Part shown: one piece after another, positions 1 to 7,374 of the stretch | Numbering within the stretch: position 1 is the first letter of the stretch | Layout: each line of letters begins with the position of its first letter | Assembly: GCA_035525375.1 (NCBI GenBank) | Contig: DATLEI010000014.1 | Location: 1-8,676, forward strand | Direction of reading: 5' to 3' | DNA from: JALZBN01 sp035525375 | GTDB lineage: Bacteria > Actinomycetota > Acidimicrobiia > Acidimicrobiales > AC-14 | Length of the DNA stretch: 8,676 bases | Translations under genes and position numbers: made by a program | The notes under the pieces: generated by a model | Told to the model about the DNA's origin: nothing | The model's input: only the letters and a program-made list of their open reading frames with translations | Databases searched by the model: none

Positions 1-576
1 CGCCAGCCGCCGCGAAACGCCGGAGTGCACGACGACTACGTCCAGGCCGTCGGGGATGGGCACCGCCACCCATTCGAGCGTCCTGCAGTCGATCCGGAGG
101 GCATGACCCTCGACGCCTGCGGCCGAGGCCAGCTGGTCCATGATCCCGCAGGGGACACCCGACGCCAGCTCCTCTGCCTCCCGGCATCGCTGCGCCAGCT
201 CGACCACCGAGCCCTCGAAGCCGAGGGCTAGAGCGACGGCGACCTCGAGCGCGGCGCTCGACGACAGGCCTGCGCCGACGGGCAGGGTCGTCGACAGTTT
301 GCCGACCAGGCCTGTGGCCGGCCGAGTGGTCGCAAGTACCCCGGCGACATAGCGAGCCCAAGGCGGCTCGACCATGGCCGGGTCACCCACATCGAGGGCG
401 ATGTCGGCATCGACGGGCTCGTCACCGGAACGAAGAACAACCCGGTCACCGACCTGCTCGCCGACGATCACTGTCTCCAAGTCGACGGCCATCGGCAGCA
501 CGAAGCCGCCGGTGTAGTCGGTGTGGTCACCGATGAGGTTGACCCGCCCCGGCGCGCGAGCGCGCACCGTGCTCAC
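1..576 (-). CDS. galK: Galactokinase GalK, 3' end cut by window edge
   Basis: Phosphorylates galactose to galactose-1-phosphate with ATP, the first committed Leloir step, in the cytoplasm. The frame is open from a GTG at 576 to the window edge, giving 192 residues with no stop; full galactokinases have roughly 350-400, so the C-terminal half is missing. Visible GHMP-kinase motifs: the galactokinase signature GRVNLIGDHTDYTGG at residues 10-24, the ATP-binding loop PVGAGLSSSAAL at 99-110, GVPCGIMDQLASAAG at 140-154 with the likely catalytic base D147, and HSGVSRRL at 184-191. The usual GEHTDY is GDHTDY here, so a Glu of the sugar-binding triad is Asp (D17). galE ends 19 bases upstream. Start choice is uncertain: GTG 576 has a GAAGG only 2 bases ahead, whereas GTG 567 has the same GAAGG 11 bases ahead; the later start would remove three residues. 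The family call is secure. Confidence 0.93.
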   Translation of the reverse strand, partial: MSTVRARAPGRVNLIGDHTDYTGGFVLPMAVDLETVIVGEQVGDRVVLRSGDEPVDADIALDVGDPAMVEPPWARYVAGVLATTRPATGLVGKLSTTLPVGAGLSSSAALEVAVALALGFEGSVVELAQRCREAEELASGVPCGIMDQLASAAGVEGHALRIDCRTLEWVAVPIPDGLDVVVVHSGVSRRLA

Positions 577-595
577 CGCCTTCGGAGGTCGGCGG

Positions 596-1558
596 TCACG
601 GCTGGCGGGACCGGGCGAACCCCCAGGCATCAGCGACCATGGTGGCGAGGTCGGGCTTCGCCGGTTCCCAACCCAGCTCGGATCGGATGCGCTTGCTCGA
701 CGCGACCAGCACCGCGGGGTCGCCGGCGCGCCGGCCGACCTCATCGGTCGGGATGTCGATGCCGGTCACCCGGCGCGCCGTGTCGATCACTTCTCGCACG
801 GAGAAGCCGGTGCCGTTGCCGAGGTTGTAGACGAGGTGACCAGTTTCGGTTGTTGCATCGAGGGCCAGCACGTGCGCTCGCGCCAGGTCCTCGATGTGGA
901 TGTAGTCACGGATGGCGGTTCCGTCAGGCGTCGGGTAGTCGGTGCCGAAAACGCGTACGGCCGGCCTGGTGCCAGCGGCGGCCTCGAGGACGAGAGGGAT
1001 CAAATGGGTCTCGGGATTGTGGCGCTCGCCCCGACCGCCCGAGGCGCCGGCGACGTTGAAGTAGCGAAGACTGACCGCCCCGAGCCCATGAACCGCGGCG
1101 GCGAACCCGATGGCGTGGTCGACGGCAAGCTTGGACGCGCCGTACGGGTTCGTCGGTTTGGTCGGCGCGTCCTCATCGATTGGCACCACCTCGGGATCGC
1201 CATACACCGCCGCCGTTGATGAGAAGACCAGCCGCCTGACGCCAGTCGTCCGCAGGGCGTCGAGCACATTGAGGGTGCCGGCGACGTTGGTGCGGAAGTA
1301 GCGCACGGGCTCCTCGACGGACTCGCCGACGAGCGACAGAGCGGCGAAGTGCAAGACCGCGTCATGGTTTCTAACCACGGCAGGCAGCGCCGGCGCGTCG
1401 AGGAGGTCGACCTCGACGAAGGACGCGCCGTCCGGGACCGCGTCGCGGTGACCCTTCGAGAGATTGTCGGCGACGGTGACGTCATGGCCTGCGTCAAGCA
1501 GGTGGGCGGCGACGATGCTGCCGATGTAGCCGGCACCGCCGAAGACGAGGAGTTTCAC
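596..1558 (-). CDS. galE: UDP-glucose 4-epimerase GalE
   Basis: NAD-dependent interconversion of UDP-galactose and UDP-glucose, closing the Leloir cycle and feeding either catabolism or the UDP-galactose pool. The 320-residue protein is an extended short-chain dehydrogenase of normal family length. Visible: NAD-binding GGAGYIGS at residues 7-14, acidic D31 at the end of the second strand (NAD rather than NADP), HFAALSLVGES at 70-80, FSSTAAVYG at 112-120 with T115 at the usual catalytic Ser/Thr position, and the catalytic YxxxK as YGASK (Y139, K143). LRYFNVAGA and RDYIHIEDLARAH are also typical of GalE. The start is GTG 1558, which overlaps the stop of the upstream aldo/keto reductase as GTGA; the Rossmann motif begins six residues in, so no longer start is needed. 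Stop is TGA at 598-596. No Shine-Dalgarno is evident, so translation probably depends on coupling. Confidence 0.96.
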   Translation of the reverse strand: MKLLVFGGAGYIGSIVAAHLLDAGHDVTVADNLSKGHRDAVPDGASFVEVDLLDAPALPAVVRNHDAVLHFAALSLVGESVEEPVRYFRTNVAGTLNVLDALRTTGVRRLVFSSTAAVYGDPEVVPIDEDAPTKPTNPYGASKLAVDHAIGFAAAVHGLGAVSLRYFNVAGASGGRGERHNPETHLIPLVLEAAAGTRPAVRVFGTDYPTPDGTAIRDYIHIEDLARAHVLALDATTETGHLVYNLGNGTGFSVREVIDTARRVTGIDIPTDEVGRRAGDPAVLVASSKRIRSELGWEPAKPDLATMVADAWGFARSRQP

Positions 1559-2586
1559 GGGGCGGGGCGCGCGCCGGCGACGGCAGCGATGGGCGTGTGG
1601 GGCCCCGAGCCCGCGCCGGTCAGCTCCAAGGCGTCGGCAATCTCCGCGAGCACGTCATCCGTGAGCTCGATCTGAGCCGCCTGCACCCATCCGTCGACCT
1701 GCCCGGGGTTGCGGGCCCCCACGATGGCACCGTCGACGCCGGGCCAAGCGAGGGTCCAGGCCACTGTCAACTCCGGCAACGTGCAGCCGACCGCGCCCGC
1801 GATGACGTCGAGCCGCTCGACCAGGTCGAGATTGCGATCGAGGTTCTCGCCCGAGAATTCCGGGTGTGTCTTGCGCCAGTCGTCGTCGGGAAGGGCGCCG
1901 GCGCGCTCATGGCTGAAGCGCCCCGTCAGCAGTCCCGAGTGCATGGGGCTGTAGACGATCACGCCGGTGCCGTGCTCGCGACACCACGGCAACGTCGATG
2001 CGGCCACGTCGCGTACGAGGAGGTTCAACTGAGGCTGAAACGAGTCGATATGACGAACTGACTCGCACGCTTGCAGCAAATCGAGCTCGAAGTTGCTGAC
2101 ACCGATGTGGCGGACCTTGCCCTCATCGACGAGTGCCGCCATGGTCGACCACGACTCTTCGATTGGCGTGCCGTCGTGCGACGGCCAGTGAATTTGGTAC
2201 AGGTCAATTGCGTCGACGCCGAGACGACGTAGTGACGCGTCGCACTCCTTACGGATGGAGTCCGGCGCGAGCACGTTGGACACGGTCTTGGCCCCCGGCT
2301 CCCACACCAGGCCGCATTTGGTGAAGAGCAGCGGCCGGTCGCTCGCTGGTAGCTGGGCGACGGCGCGTCCGACGACTTCTTCGGCGCGCGCCAGGCCGTA
2401 TGCGGGCGCAGTGTCGATCCAGTTGACGCCGCGCTCGACGGCACGGTGAATGGCAGCGACAGAGTCGTCATCGTCCTGCGGTCCCCAGCCGCCCATCCAC
2501 TCACCCCCGCCGATGGCCCAGGCCCCCAGGCCCAAGGCGGAGATTTCGAGGTCAGTCGTACCGAGTAGGCGAGGTTCGAGCATCAT
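1555..2586 (-). CDS. Aldo/keto reductase, substrate unknown
   Basis: NAD(P)H-linked (alpha/beta)8-barrel oxidoreductase of the aldo/keto reductase superfamily, 343 residues from ATG 2586. The catalytic tetrad is intact: D58 in DTAPAYG, Y63, K90 in FTKCG and H133 in YQIHWPS. Other family marks are LGLGAWAIGG near the N-terminus, HIGVSNFEL, VIVYSPMHSGLLTGRF and the late IVGARNPGQV cofactor-binding segment. It lies between galT and galE, overlapping galT by ATGA (2586-2583) and galE by GTGA (1558-1555), so it is clearly part of the operon. Two adjacent ATG codons (2586 and 2583) follow a GAAAGGA ribosome site by 7 or 10 bases; either could be used. A longer open frame to 2790 was not used because the extra residues overlap galT and are unlike the family. 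The substrate might be galactose, a sugar aldehyde or a released aglycone; nothing in the sequence decides this. Confidence 0.9.
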   Translation of the reverse strand: MMLEPRLLGTTDLEISALGLGAWAIGGGEWMGGWGPQDDDDSVAAIHRAVERGVNWIDTAPAYGLARAEEVVGRAVAQLPASDRPLLFTKCGLVWEPGAKTVSNVLAPDSIRKECDASLRRLGVDAIDLYQIHWPSHDGTPIEESWSTMAALVDEGKVRHIGVSNFELDLLQACESVRHIDSFQPQLNLLVRDVAASTLPWCREHGTGVIVYSPMHSGLLTGRFSHERAGALPDDDWRKTHPEFSGENLDRNLDLVERLDVIAGAVGCTLPELTVAWTLAWPGVDGAIVGARNPGQVDGWVQAAQIELTDDVLAEIADALELTGAGSGPHTPIAAVAGARPAP

Positions 2587-3602
2587 CTGATTGTCCTTTC
2601 GAGGTTGGTGCTGCTTTCGAGGTTGGCGCAGCGCTGAACGGCGCGACGCAGTTCGTCGGCCGTGTGCTCGGGCGCCAGATCCGTGATGAACGCGCCGGCA
2701 GCCAGCTCGGAGCCGGCCAGATACTTCAACTTGTCGGGGGCCCGGTGCACCGGTGTGAATTCGATGTGGAAGTGGCTGACCGCCTCCCATCCGCCGTCGT
2801 CAGTCGGGGCCTGGTGAATGGCCATGACGTAGGGGAGGGAGAAGTCGAAGAGGGCGTCATAACCCCGGACGACTGTGTCGATGAGTTCGGCCAGGTCGGC
2901 TCGCTCGGGCTCACTGAGGTCGAGAAGCGACGCCGCGTGACGGTGGGCGGTGACGTGAATCTCGTACGGGAAACGGGCCGCGAACGGCACGTAGGCGAGG
3001 AACGTACGGTTCCGGGCCACGACCCGCACTCCCTCGGAGCGCTCCCGGGCGACGATGTCACAGACGACACACGTGCCATAGGTGCCGAGGTGGGCCTTGG
3101 CTGCCTCCAACTCGACGAGGGCGAGGGGGGGGATCTGGGGGTAGCCGTAGATCTGTCCGTGAGGATGGCTCAAGGTCACGCCGATGACGATGCCCTTGTT
3201 CTCGAAAATGAACACGTAACCGACCTCTTGGCGCCGGCCCAATTCGGCGTAGCGGTCGGCCCACACCTCGACGATGCGGGCAATGCGCTCGGGCCCGAGG
3301 TCAGACATGGTGAGGTCGTGACTGTCGGCGTAGACCACGACCTCGGCCGCGCCGGCGGCCGGAGCGACCGGGTAGAGCGCGGTGCTGGCGACCTCGGGGT
3401 CGGGCGGATGAGCCATGAAAGAAGGAAAGCGGTTGTCGAACACGACGATGTCGTAGGACGGCTCGGGGATTTCGGTGATCGCGCCAGTGGGCCGGGTCGG
3501 GCAGAGCGGGCACTCGCCCTCGGCTGGCAGGAACGTGCGGTTTTGGCGGTGAGTGGCGAAGGTACGCCACTGGCCGGTGAGGGGGTCGCGCCGGCGTTCC
3601 AC
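2583..3602 (-). CDS. galT: Galactose-1-phosphate uridylyltransferase GalT
   Basis: Transfers UMP between UDP-glucose and galactose-1-phosphate through a uridylyl-histidine intermediate, giving UDP-galactose and glucose-1-phosphate. From GTG 3602 the protein has 339 residues, a usual length. Visible: RRDPLTGQW at residues 4-12, zinc-type CPLC at 31-34, VFDNRFPS at 54-61, FENKG at 133-137, catalytic SHPHGQIYGYPQIP at 145-158 with H148 as the expected nucleophile, a second Cys pair CVVC at 178-181, and the C-terminal HIT-fold motifs AIHQAP and FHIEFTPVHR followed by KLKYLAGSE. GTG 3602 is preferred over GTG 3626 because it forms a TAGTG overlap with the upstream GH2 stop, has GGAGGCGG 7-14 bases ahead, and starts the protein just before the conserved RRDPLTG. 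The last residues (NLESSTNLERTIR) include a short tandem duplication. The stop overlaps the next gene's ATG. Confidence 0.95.
   Translation of the reverse strand: MERRRDPLTGQWRTFATHRQNRTFLPAEGECPLCPTRPTGAITEIPEPSYDIVVFDNRFPSFMAHPPDPEVASTALYPVAPAAGAAEVVVYADSHDLTMSDLGPERIARIVEVWADRYAELGRRQEVGYVFIFENKGIVIGVTLSHPHGQIYGYPQIPPLALVELEAAKAHLGTYGTCVVCDIVARERSEGVRVVARNRTFLAYVPFAARFPYEIHVTAHRHAASLLDLSEPERADLAELIDTVVRGYDALFDFSLPYVMAIHQAPTDDGGWEAVSHFHIEFTPVHRAPDKLKYLAGSELAAGAFITDLAPEHTADELRRAVQRCANLESSTNLERTIR
2594..2600 (-). promoter_or_regulatory. Shine-Dalgarno site for the aldo/keto reductase, inside the end of galT
   Basis: GAAAGGA on the minus strand lies 7 bases before ATG 2586 and 10 before ATG 2583. 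It partly overlaps one copy of a 13-base direct repeat. Confidence 0.6.
2596..2626. repeat. 13-base direct repeat with 18-base period at the 3' end of galT
   Basis: ctttcgaggttgg occurs at 2596-2608 and again at 2614-2626. The period is exactly six codons, so galT reads NLE SST NLE without a frame change. The copy nearer the galT stop carries part of the ribosome site for the next gene. It looks like a small slippage duplication. Confidence 0.75.
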
Positions 3603-6340
3603 TAGCGGGCCGCCTCCGACTTCCACGTGTAATAGGTGATGGCGCGACCGTCAGGCTTCGTCTCGGCGCGCTTGTGCATGGTCGGTCGGGGAATCGACGC
3701 CCACTTGAGAAGATCGCCGAGAATGGCGACTGCCGCCGCGTCACCTTCGCCCAAACGCTCGGAGAGCCGGTACTGGCAGAACACGAGGCGACCGGGCCCA
3801 ACGGTATGAGAACCCACGATGGTTCCCGTCAGTGCGCCGGGCACGGGCTTGTAGGCGATCACGACGGGGGTGTCGGGAAACGGCTGTCCGTCGACGCTGG
3901 CGATGACAGTCGTGGCCTGCACGGTGGCGTCCTCGCCGACGAGGATGTTGCGGCGCGGCAGTGAGGGAATCGCGCCGTGGTCGGTGGTGAACGGGAACAC
4001 GTTGGAGCCCCAAGCCGTGACGACGGGCGCGAGCGTCACGGGTACGGGATAGTGCTCGGCGGCTTCGGCACTCTGGGCCAGCACCACGGCGGTTCCGCCT
4101 GTAGCGAGCCAGGCCCTCACTTCGGTCGCCCGGGCCTGATCGAGCGCGCCTTCGGCGACGACGAGGAGCTGCGATCCGTTCATATTCGGCACCGGCAACG
4201 GGTCTACGACGTGGATCGGGTAACGGTTCGAGGCCACTGGGATGTCGCTTGCAGTAAGGCGTAGAACGAGGTCGTGGTTGCCGGGAACCTCCGGCGCGCC
4301 GATGGAGATCTGCCCCAAGGCACTCGGGCGGTGCGCCTGGAGGTGAGCGGTGCGGACACGAGCCGTCGACTCTGCGAACCGATCGACAACCGCTGCGGGC
4401 TCGAGTCCCGAGGTGTCGAGCGCCAGTAGCTCGCTGCGTCCGAGTGGATACCACGTGTCGCCGAAGCGAGCCTCGACGACGACATCGGCCAGCTCCGGTC
4501 CGTCGTTGGCGACGTGGACCTCGGCCCGCAGATAATCCCCAGCGGCAACGACAAGCGTCTCGAGCCGCAACATCGGCAGCACGGGCTGGTTGGCCCTCGA
4601 CATCTCCGCGACCGCCAGCGGCTTGGGCTGGCGTCGCAGGTCGAGCAGGCCATTCAGCTCGTGGGGCACGTCGGTGAGCTCGGTCAGGCAGTAGCCGCCG
4701 ACGTCGTCGTGGCGACGCCAGACCTCGGTCTGCATCCGGTCGGAGAGCCCCTGGTGACGCTGGGTCTCGAGTACGAAACGTCCGATACTGCCCGGCCAGC
4801 CCGAGCCTGCCAGCCCGGCGGCGTGCACGCTCCGTGTGTCCCAGAAGGGGATGTCGGTGAGCTCGGGCATGTCGGGCAGGCCCCAGTCGCCATACTCGGT
4901 GACGAAGAAGGGCCGCCCTTGCCCTGACCACTGCGTGCAAGCGCGCTCGATCTTGCGCAGGTAGTCGGCGTTGAGTTGGCCGTACCAGTGGGCGGTGAGG
5001 ATCTCCGACGCATAGACGTGGGCCGGGTCGGGTTCGACCCAGTCGTTCTCGATCACCGGCCGCGTGCCATCGGCCTCGTTGACAGCGGCCACTACTGCAC
5101 GAGCGAATTCCTCGTATCTGGGCCAGAGCCGTGCTTCGGGGCGCCCGTCACACAACTCGTTCATGGCCGACCACAAGACGATGCTCGGATGATTGCGGTC
5201 GCGGGTGACTTGCTCACGAGCGGCAGCGACACAGCGCCGGCCCAGCACCGTCTCGGCGCCCATCTCCTCATGACGAATGGGCTCGGCGACGGGAAGGTCG
5301 CAATGCAGCCACATGCCCACCCGGTCGCACACGTCGAGGTAACGGGGATCAAAGGCCTTGATATGGAGGCGCAGGGTGTTGAAGCCCATCTTCTTGGCGG
5401 CGAGCACCTCGTTGCGGATGTCGTCGTCGGACCCTTCGGCGTACAACTCGCGCGCCGTGAATCCCTGCACGAGCACACTCTTCATGCGGTACGGCTCCTC
5501 GTTGACAAGGAGGGTCTTGCCGTCCACCCGGACCGTGCGCAGGCCGTAACGAAGGGAGTGGACGTCGCTCGAGCGACCCTGGCAGTGGGCGTCGACGACG
5601 AGGTCGTGCAGGGCGGGCTCGTCCGGGCTCCATCGGGATCCGGTCACTCGGCCGAGCCCGGCGCGCACTTTCGCTCGGGCGTTGCCAGGGACGTCGGTCT
5701 TGACCTCGACGACGCGTCCAAGGGTGCGGACGCCGACCTCGACCTCTATCGGCCCGGGTGACCGGTTCTCCAATGTCAGGGTCGCGGCGAGGTCGTCAGG
5801 GTCGCTGTTGACGAAGACCTCGCGCAGCACGACCGGACCGTGACGGCGCAGGGTGACGCTTTGCCAGATCCCGCCGTAGGTCATGTACAGACTCGGCCGG
5901 CTGGGAAACACCTGGTTCATCCACCCTTGCTTCCCATGGGCCGTGCGGAGATGCTCGGGGTCGTCGAGGGGCGGGTCGACTACCCGCACGGTCAGCACGT
6001 TGGTTCCCGCGATCAGCGCGGGCCCAGCGTCGAACTCGAAGGGGGTGAACGCGTTCTCGTGCGCGCCGAGCCGCGTGCCGTTCAGGTACACCTCGGCCAG
6101 GTCCATGACCGCGCCGAAGGCGAGGGTCCAGTATCCGGAGAGGTCATCGACGGTGAACGTGTGGCGGTACCAGGCCGGACCGTCGAGCTCGAGGTGGCCT
6201 TGTGCCTCCCAGAGGCCAGGGACGGCGATGGTCTCGGGCGCCGGCGCGTCCGTTTCTGGCGCGGTGCCGTCACCGGGGAAGAAGTCCCAGTCCCCGTCCA
6301 GCGAGGTGACGCCACGGCTGTCGAACTCCAAGAGTCCCAT
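3602..6340 (-). CDS. Glycoside hydrolase family 2 enzyme (beta-galactosidase/glucuronidase type) with C-terminal extension
   Basis: Retaining glycosidase, 912 residues, with no signal peptide and so probably cytoplasmic, acting on an imported glycoside. Order: N-terminal jelly-roll sugar-binding domain (about 10-170; LDGDWDFFPGDG, VPGLWE, VYLNGTRLG, YGGIWQSVTL), an Ig-like sandwich (about 170-270), then a TIM barrel (about 270-580). The general acid/base is E395 in NHPSIVLWSAMNE and the nucleophile E482 in FFVTEYGDWG; both Glu codons were checked in the sequence. Residues 585-715 look like further beta-sandwich, and 720-885 resemble an alpha/beta glutamine-amidotransferase-like or trimerisation domain (LLVVAEGALDQARATEVRAWL, RLVFCQYRLSERL). 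The start at ATG 6340 overlaps the dehydrogenase stop as TGATG; the frame is open further upstream to 6505 but that part lies inside the neighbour. GH2 covers beta-galactosidase, beta-glucuronidase, beta-mannosidase, arabinofuranosidase and reported galactofuranosidases. The gal operon favours a galactoside; specificity is not proven. Confidence 0.9.
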   Translation of the reverse strand: MGLLEFDSRGVTSLDGDWDFFPGDGTAPETDAPAPETIAVPGLWEAQGHLELDGPAWYRHTFTVDDLSGYWTLAFGAVMDLAEVYLNGTRLGAHENAFTPFEFDAGPALIAGTNVLTVRVVDPPLDDPEHLRTAHGKQGWMNQVFPSRPSLYMTYGGIWQSVTLRRHGPVVLREVFVNSDPDDLAATLTLENRSPGPIEVEVGVRTLGRVVEVKTDVPGNARAKVRAGLGRVTGSRWSPDEPALHDLVVDAHCQGRSSDVHSLRYGLRTVRVDGKTLLVNEEPYRMKSVLVQGFTARELYAEGSDDDIRNEVLAAKKMGFNTLRLHIKAFDPRYLDVCDRVGMWLHCDLPVAEPIRHEEMGAETVLGRRCVAAAREQVTRDRNHPSIVLWSAMNELCDGRPEARLWPRYEEFARAVVAAVNEADGTRPVIENDWVEPDPAHVYASEILTAHWYGQLNADYLRKIERACTQWSGQGRPFFVTEYGDWGLPDMPELTDIPFWDTRSVHAAGLAGSGWPGSIGRFVLETQRHQGLSDRMQTEVWRRHDDVGGYCLTELTDVPHELNGLLDLRRQPKPLAVAEMSRANQPVLPMLRLETLVVAAGDYLRAEVHVANDGPELADVVVEARFGDTWYPLGRSELLALDTSGLEPAAVVDRFAESTARVRTAHLQAHRPSALGQISIGAPEVPGNHDLVLRLTASDIPVASNRYPIHVVDPLPVPNMNGSQLLVVAEGALDQARATEVRAWLATGGTAVVLAQSAEAAEHYPVPVTLAPVVTAWGSNVFPFTTDHGAIPSLPRRNILVGEDATVQATTVIASVDGQPFPDTPVVIAYKPVPGALTGTIVGSHTVGPGRLVFCQYRLSERLGEGDAAAVAILGDLLKWASIPRPTMHKRAETKPDGRAITYYTWKSEAAR
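3610..3617 (-). promoter_or_regulatory. Shine-Dalgarno site for galT, inside the end of the GH2 gene
   Basis: GGAGGCGG on the minus strand; its GGAGG core ends 10 bases before GTG 3602. It is the strongest ribosome site in the window and decides galT's start in favour of 3602 over GTG 3626, which lies upstream of it. Confidence 0.7.
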
Positions 6341-7374
6341 CACATCACGATGGCGACCTTGCCGCCTTCGCCGGCGTCCGCAGTGGCGTAGGCGGCATCG
6401 GCCTGGTCGAGGCCATAGCGGGAGGTCACGATGCGCTCGGGGTGCAGGCCCCACCGGGGAAGGTTCTGGGTGAGCTCGGTCATTCGTCCGATGCTCGTGA
6501 CCCACGAGCCGAGCACCGTGAGATCGCGATGAATCAGGTCGTGACTCACGTCGAGGGTGAGGCTGGTGCCTTCACCGACGAGTGCACAGCGGCCCCGGCG
6601 CCGGGTGCCTCCGAGCGCGAGCAGGCGGCCGGCCGGCGACCCGGAGCAGTCGACGGAAGCTTCACAGCCGCGGCCATTGGTCAGGTCGCGGATTTCGTCG
6701 ATGGCCTCGGACCCGGCGATCAAGCCGACATCGACCGCATCGAGCTTCATGGCCAGGTCGCGCCGCGCCGGTGCGATGTCGAGCCCGATGACAAGGGACG
6801 CGCCGAGAGCCTTGGCCAGCAGCGCGGCGGCTAGTCCGACGGGGCCGAGGCCGGTCACCAGGACGGCATCCCGACCCGACACCGATAGCCGGATCAGGGC
6901 CTCGTAGGCCGTCCCGAACCCACACGCAACACAGGCGCCGTCGAGGAAGGTCAGCTCGTCGGGCAATGCGATACAGGTGGTCTCCTCGGCCAGCAGGTAA
7001 TTCGCGTGCCCGCCGTCGCGTTGCCACCCGTAGGCGGCGCGACGTGGAGAGGTGCAACTGATGAAATAGCCGGCGCGGCAGTCGTCGCAGAGCCCGCAAC
7101 CGGCGATGTGATAGATGACGACGCGGTCCCCGACCTTCAGCTGCCGGCACCCCGGACCGACGTCGACGACCTCACCGCTGGGCTCGTGCCCGGCGACAAC
7201 GTCCTTGTACGCCTCCGGGCCGGTGCCGAGGTGCTCGCGGTAGATGGCGCGCAGGTCGCTGCCGCAGATGCTCGACGCTCGCATGGCGATGACGACCTGG
7301 CCATGGCCTGGTCGAGGGTCGTCGACGTCCTTGATGTCAACCCGGCGCGCACCCGGGAGGAAAACGCCCCTCAG
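6340..7374 (-). CDS. Zinc-dependent medium-chain alcohol/polyol dehydrogenase
   Basis: NAD(P)-dependent oxidoreductase of the zinc MDR family (threonine/sorbitol/alcohol dehydrogenase relatives), 344 residues if begun at CTG 7374. Catalytic zinc ligands are C37 (SSICGSDL), H63 and E64 (GHEPSGEV). The structural zinc site is complete: C93, C96, C99 and C107 in GCGLCDDCRAGYFISC. The Rossmann motif GLGPVG is at 175-180, with D199 at the end of the next strand, which favours NAD. The conserved N-terminal strand RGVFLPGARRV lies ahead of the first in-frame ATG (residue 31). No ATG, GTG or TTG occurs in frame for many codons upstream, so CTG 7374 is the best start: it overlaps the upstream TGA as CTGA and has AGGG 6 bases ahead. 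An open frame to 7626 exists, but its extra residues are antiparallel-free shadow coding of the upstream gene. The substrate is unknown; the stop overlaps the GH2 ATG by one base. Confidence 0.88.
   Translation of the reverse strand: MRGVFLPGARRVDIKDVDDPRPGHGQVVIAMRASSICGSDLRAIYREHLGTGPEAYKDVVAGHEPSGEVVDVGPGCRQLKVGDRVVIYHIAGCGLCDDCRAGYFISCTSPRRAAYGWQRDGGHANYLLAEETTCIALPDELTFLDGACVACGFGTAYEALIRLSVSGRDAVLVTGLGPVGLAAALLAKALGASLVIGLDIAPARRDLAMKLDAVDVGLIAGSEAIDEIRDLTNGRGCEASVDCSGSPAGRLLALGGTRRRGRCALVGEGTSLTLDVSHDLIHRDLTVLGSWVTSIGRMTELTQNLPRWGLHPERIVTSRYGLDQADAAYATADAGEGGKVAIVM

Noticed and set aside
521..1219. 232-residue plus-strand open frame opposite galE/galK
   Set aside because: It is antisense to two clearly conserved genes, has no recognisable motif and reflects GC-rich codon bias.
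2587..2790. N-terminal extension of the aldo/keto reductase to 2790
   Set aside because: The extra 68 residues lie inside galT, are Arg/His-rich and unlike the family; ATG 2586 has a ribosome site.
3125..3132. Run of eight G as a possible frameshift in galT
   Set aside because: The reading frame continues with family motifs on both sides (HPHGQ before and CVVC after), so no base is missing.
2664..3605. 313-residue plus-strand open frame opposite galT
   Set aside because: Composition is dominated by G, V, E and D as expected for the complement of a high-GC gene; no domain is visible and galT is certain here.
3741..4940. 399-residue minus-strand frame within the GH2 gene
   Set aside because: Arginine-rich alternative-frame translation of the GH2 coding region; the GH2 frame carries both catalytic Glu motifs and is intact.
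4976..5761. 261-residue plus-strand open frame
   Set aside because: Antisense to the GH2 catalytic barrel, with no conserved pattern or plausible ribosome site noted.
6341..6505. N-terminal extension of the GH2 protein to 6505
   Set aside because: It lies inside the dehydrogenase gene and lacks homology-like pattern; ATG 6340 immediately precedes the GH2 sugar-binding domain.
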